Assembly: GCF_005222485.1 (NCBI RefSeq)
Contig: NZ_CP029078.1
Location: forward strand, 4,987,501 to 5,051,500
Direction of reading: 5' to 3'
From: Streptomyces griseoviridis
Lineage (GTDB): Bacteria > Actinomycetota > Actinomycetes > Streptomycetales > Streptomycetaceae
Length of the DNA: 64,000 nt
Position numbers and translations under genes: made by a program. Below are positions 63,933-64,000 of the stretch, in pieces (positions within the stretch are counted from its first letter, which is position 1; each line of letters starts with the position of its first letter). The notes beneath the pieces were generated by a model. The model was given only the letters and a program-made list of their open reading frames with translations. It searched no databases and was not told the DNA's origin.

Positions 63933-64000
63933 TTGGCGGACACACAGGCGGTCGAGCCGGTGAACCCGGTGGACCCGGAGACCGGGAAACAGCCCAGGAG
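63933..64000 (+). CDS. Start of a probable MFS efflux gene (cut by window end)
   Basis: Only 22 residues are present. The start is probably TTG 63933 (reading MADTQAVEPVNPV), eight bases after AAGGGGAG; GTG 63924 is in frame but sits on the site. The acidic/Pro N-terminus before a first helix is common in streptomycete drug exporters. The divergent TetR gene and shared operators support an efflux pump; the family cannot be proven from this fragment. Confidence 0.55.
   Translation, partial: MADTQAVEPVNPVDPETGKQPR

Overview
The window reads as core chromosome of a Streptomyces (or very close actinomycete). GC is very high with strong GC3 bias, GTG and even TTG starts are common, and genes are short-spaced on both strands. 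It carries actinomycete markers: Lsr2, two DUF397/XRE regulator sets, ThrE, DUF3180 and a Zn-independent ribosomal-protein cluster. From memory, gene order resembles the S. coelicolor SCO3366-SCO3430 interval; I could not align it. No prophage, IS element, CRISPR array, tRNA or rRNA was seen.

Layout. 0.3-8.5 kb: glycosyltransferase, exonuclease/family A polymerase, a Clp-N/HTH regulator with twin palindromes, a DUF2786 protein, two lipoproteins and a Thr-Thr-Pro-hinged surface protein. 8.7-11.1 kb: divergent cluster of zinc-independent ribosomal proteins S14, L28 / L33, L31, S18 with a CobW-like protein that has lost its GTPase motifs. 11.5-17.0 kb: two XRE/DUF397 sets (one with an anti-sigma-type ATPase) around an aldehyde dehydrogenase and a DinB-like protein. 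17.0-23.8 kb: ClC chloride protein with glutamate decarboxylase, YbjQ, DedA, ThrE-type exporter, pyrophosphatase. 23.8-36.7 kb: dacB, metalloprotease, tilS, hpt, ftsH, then folE and a folate set (folP-NTF2-folB-folK-DUF3180) behind a lysylphosphatidylglycerol-synthase-like gene. 36.8-49.1 kb: esterase, Ala/Glu-rich membrane protein, PH-domain pair YdbS/YdbT, an orphan NuoD facing a MidA-type methyltransferase, a two-component system, an ArsR-type regulator and a threonine-aldolase-like enzyme. 49.3-54.8 kb: cofactor operon (PanG-like, panC, nadB, nadC, coaX) making pantothenate/CoA and NAD precursors. 54.9-64 kb: small proteins, a BlaI regulator, an ArgA-type acetyltransferase, lsr2, clpC, an acid phosphatase, an M23 peptidase, and a TetR/exporter pair cut by the window end.

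Regulation visible in the DNA: a likely Zur box (9274-9295); a 29-bp element repeated in the same relative orientation before the DUF397 and ATPase genes (11407-11435 and 12505-12533); twin palindromes over a leaderless promoter (3880-3926); two 23-bp inverted copies in the TetR/exporter gap; CGC-N5-GCG ClgR-like boxes before clpC; and a recurring promoter geometry in which TAnnnT lies 6-8 bases before the start codon, implying leaderless mRNAs. Most terminators are strong GC hairpins without a T-run. Four genes are followed by tandem copies of their own stop-codon region.
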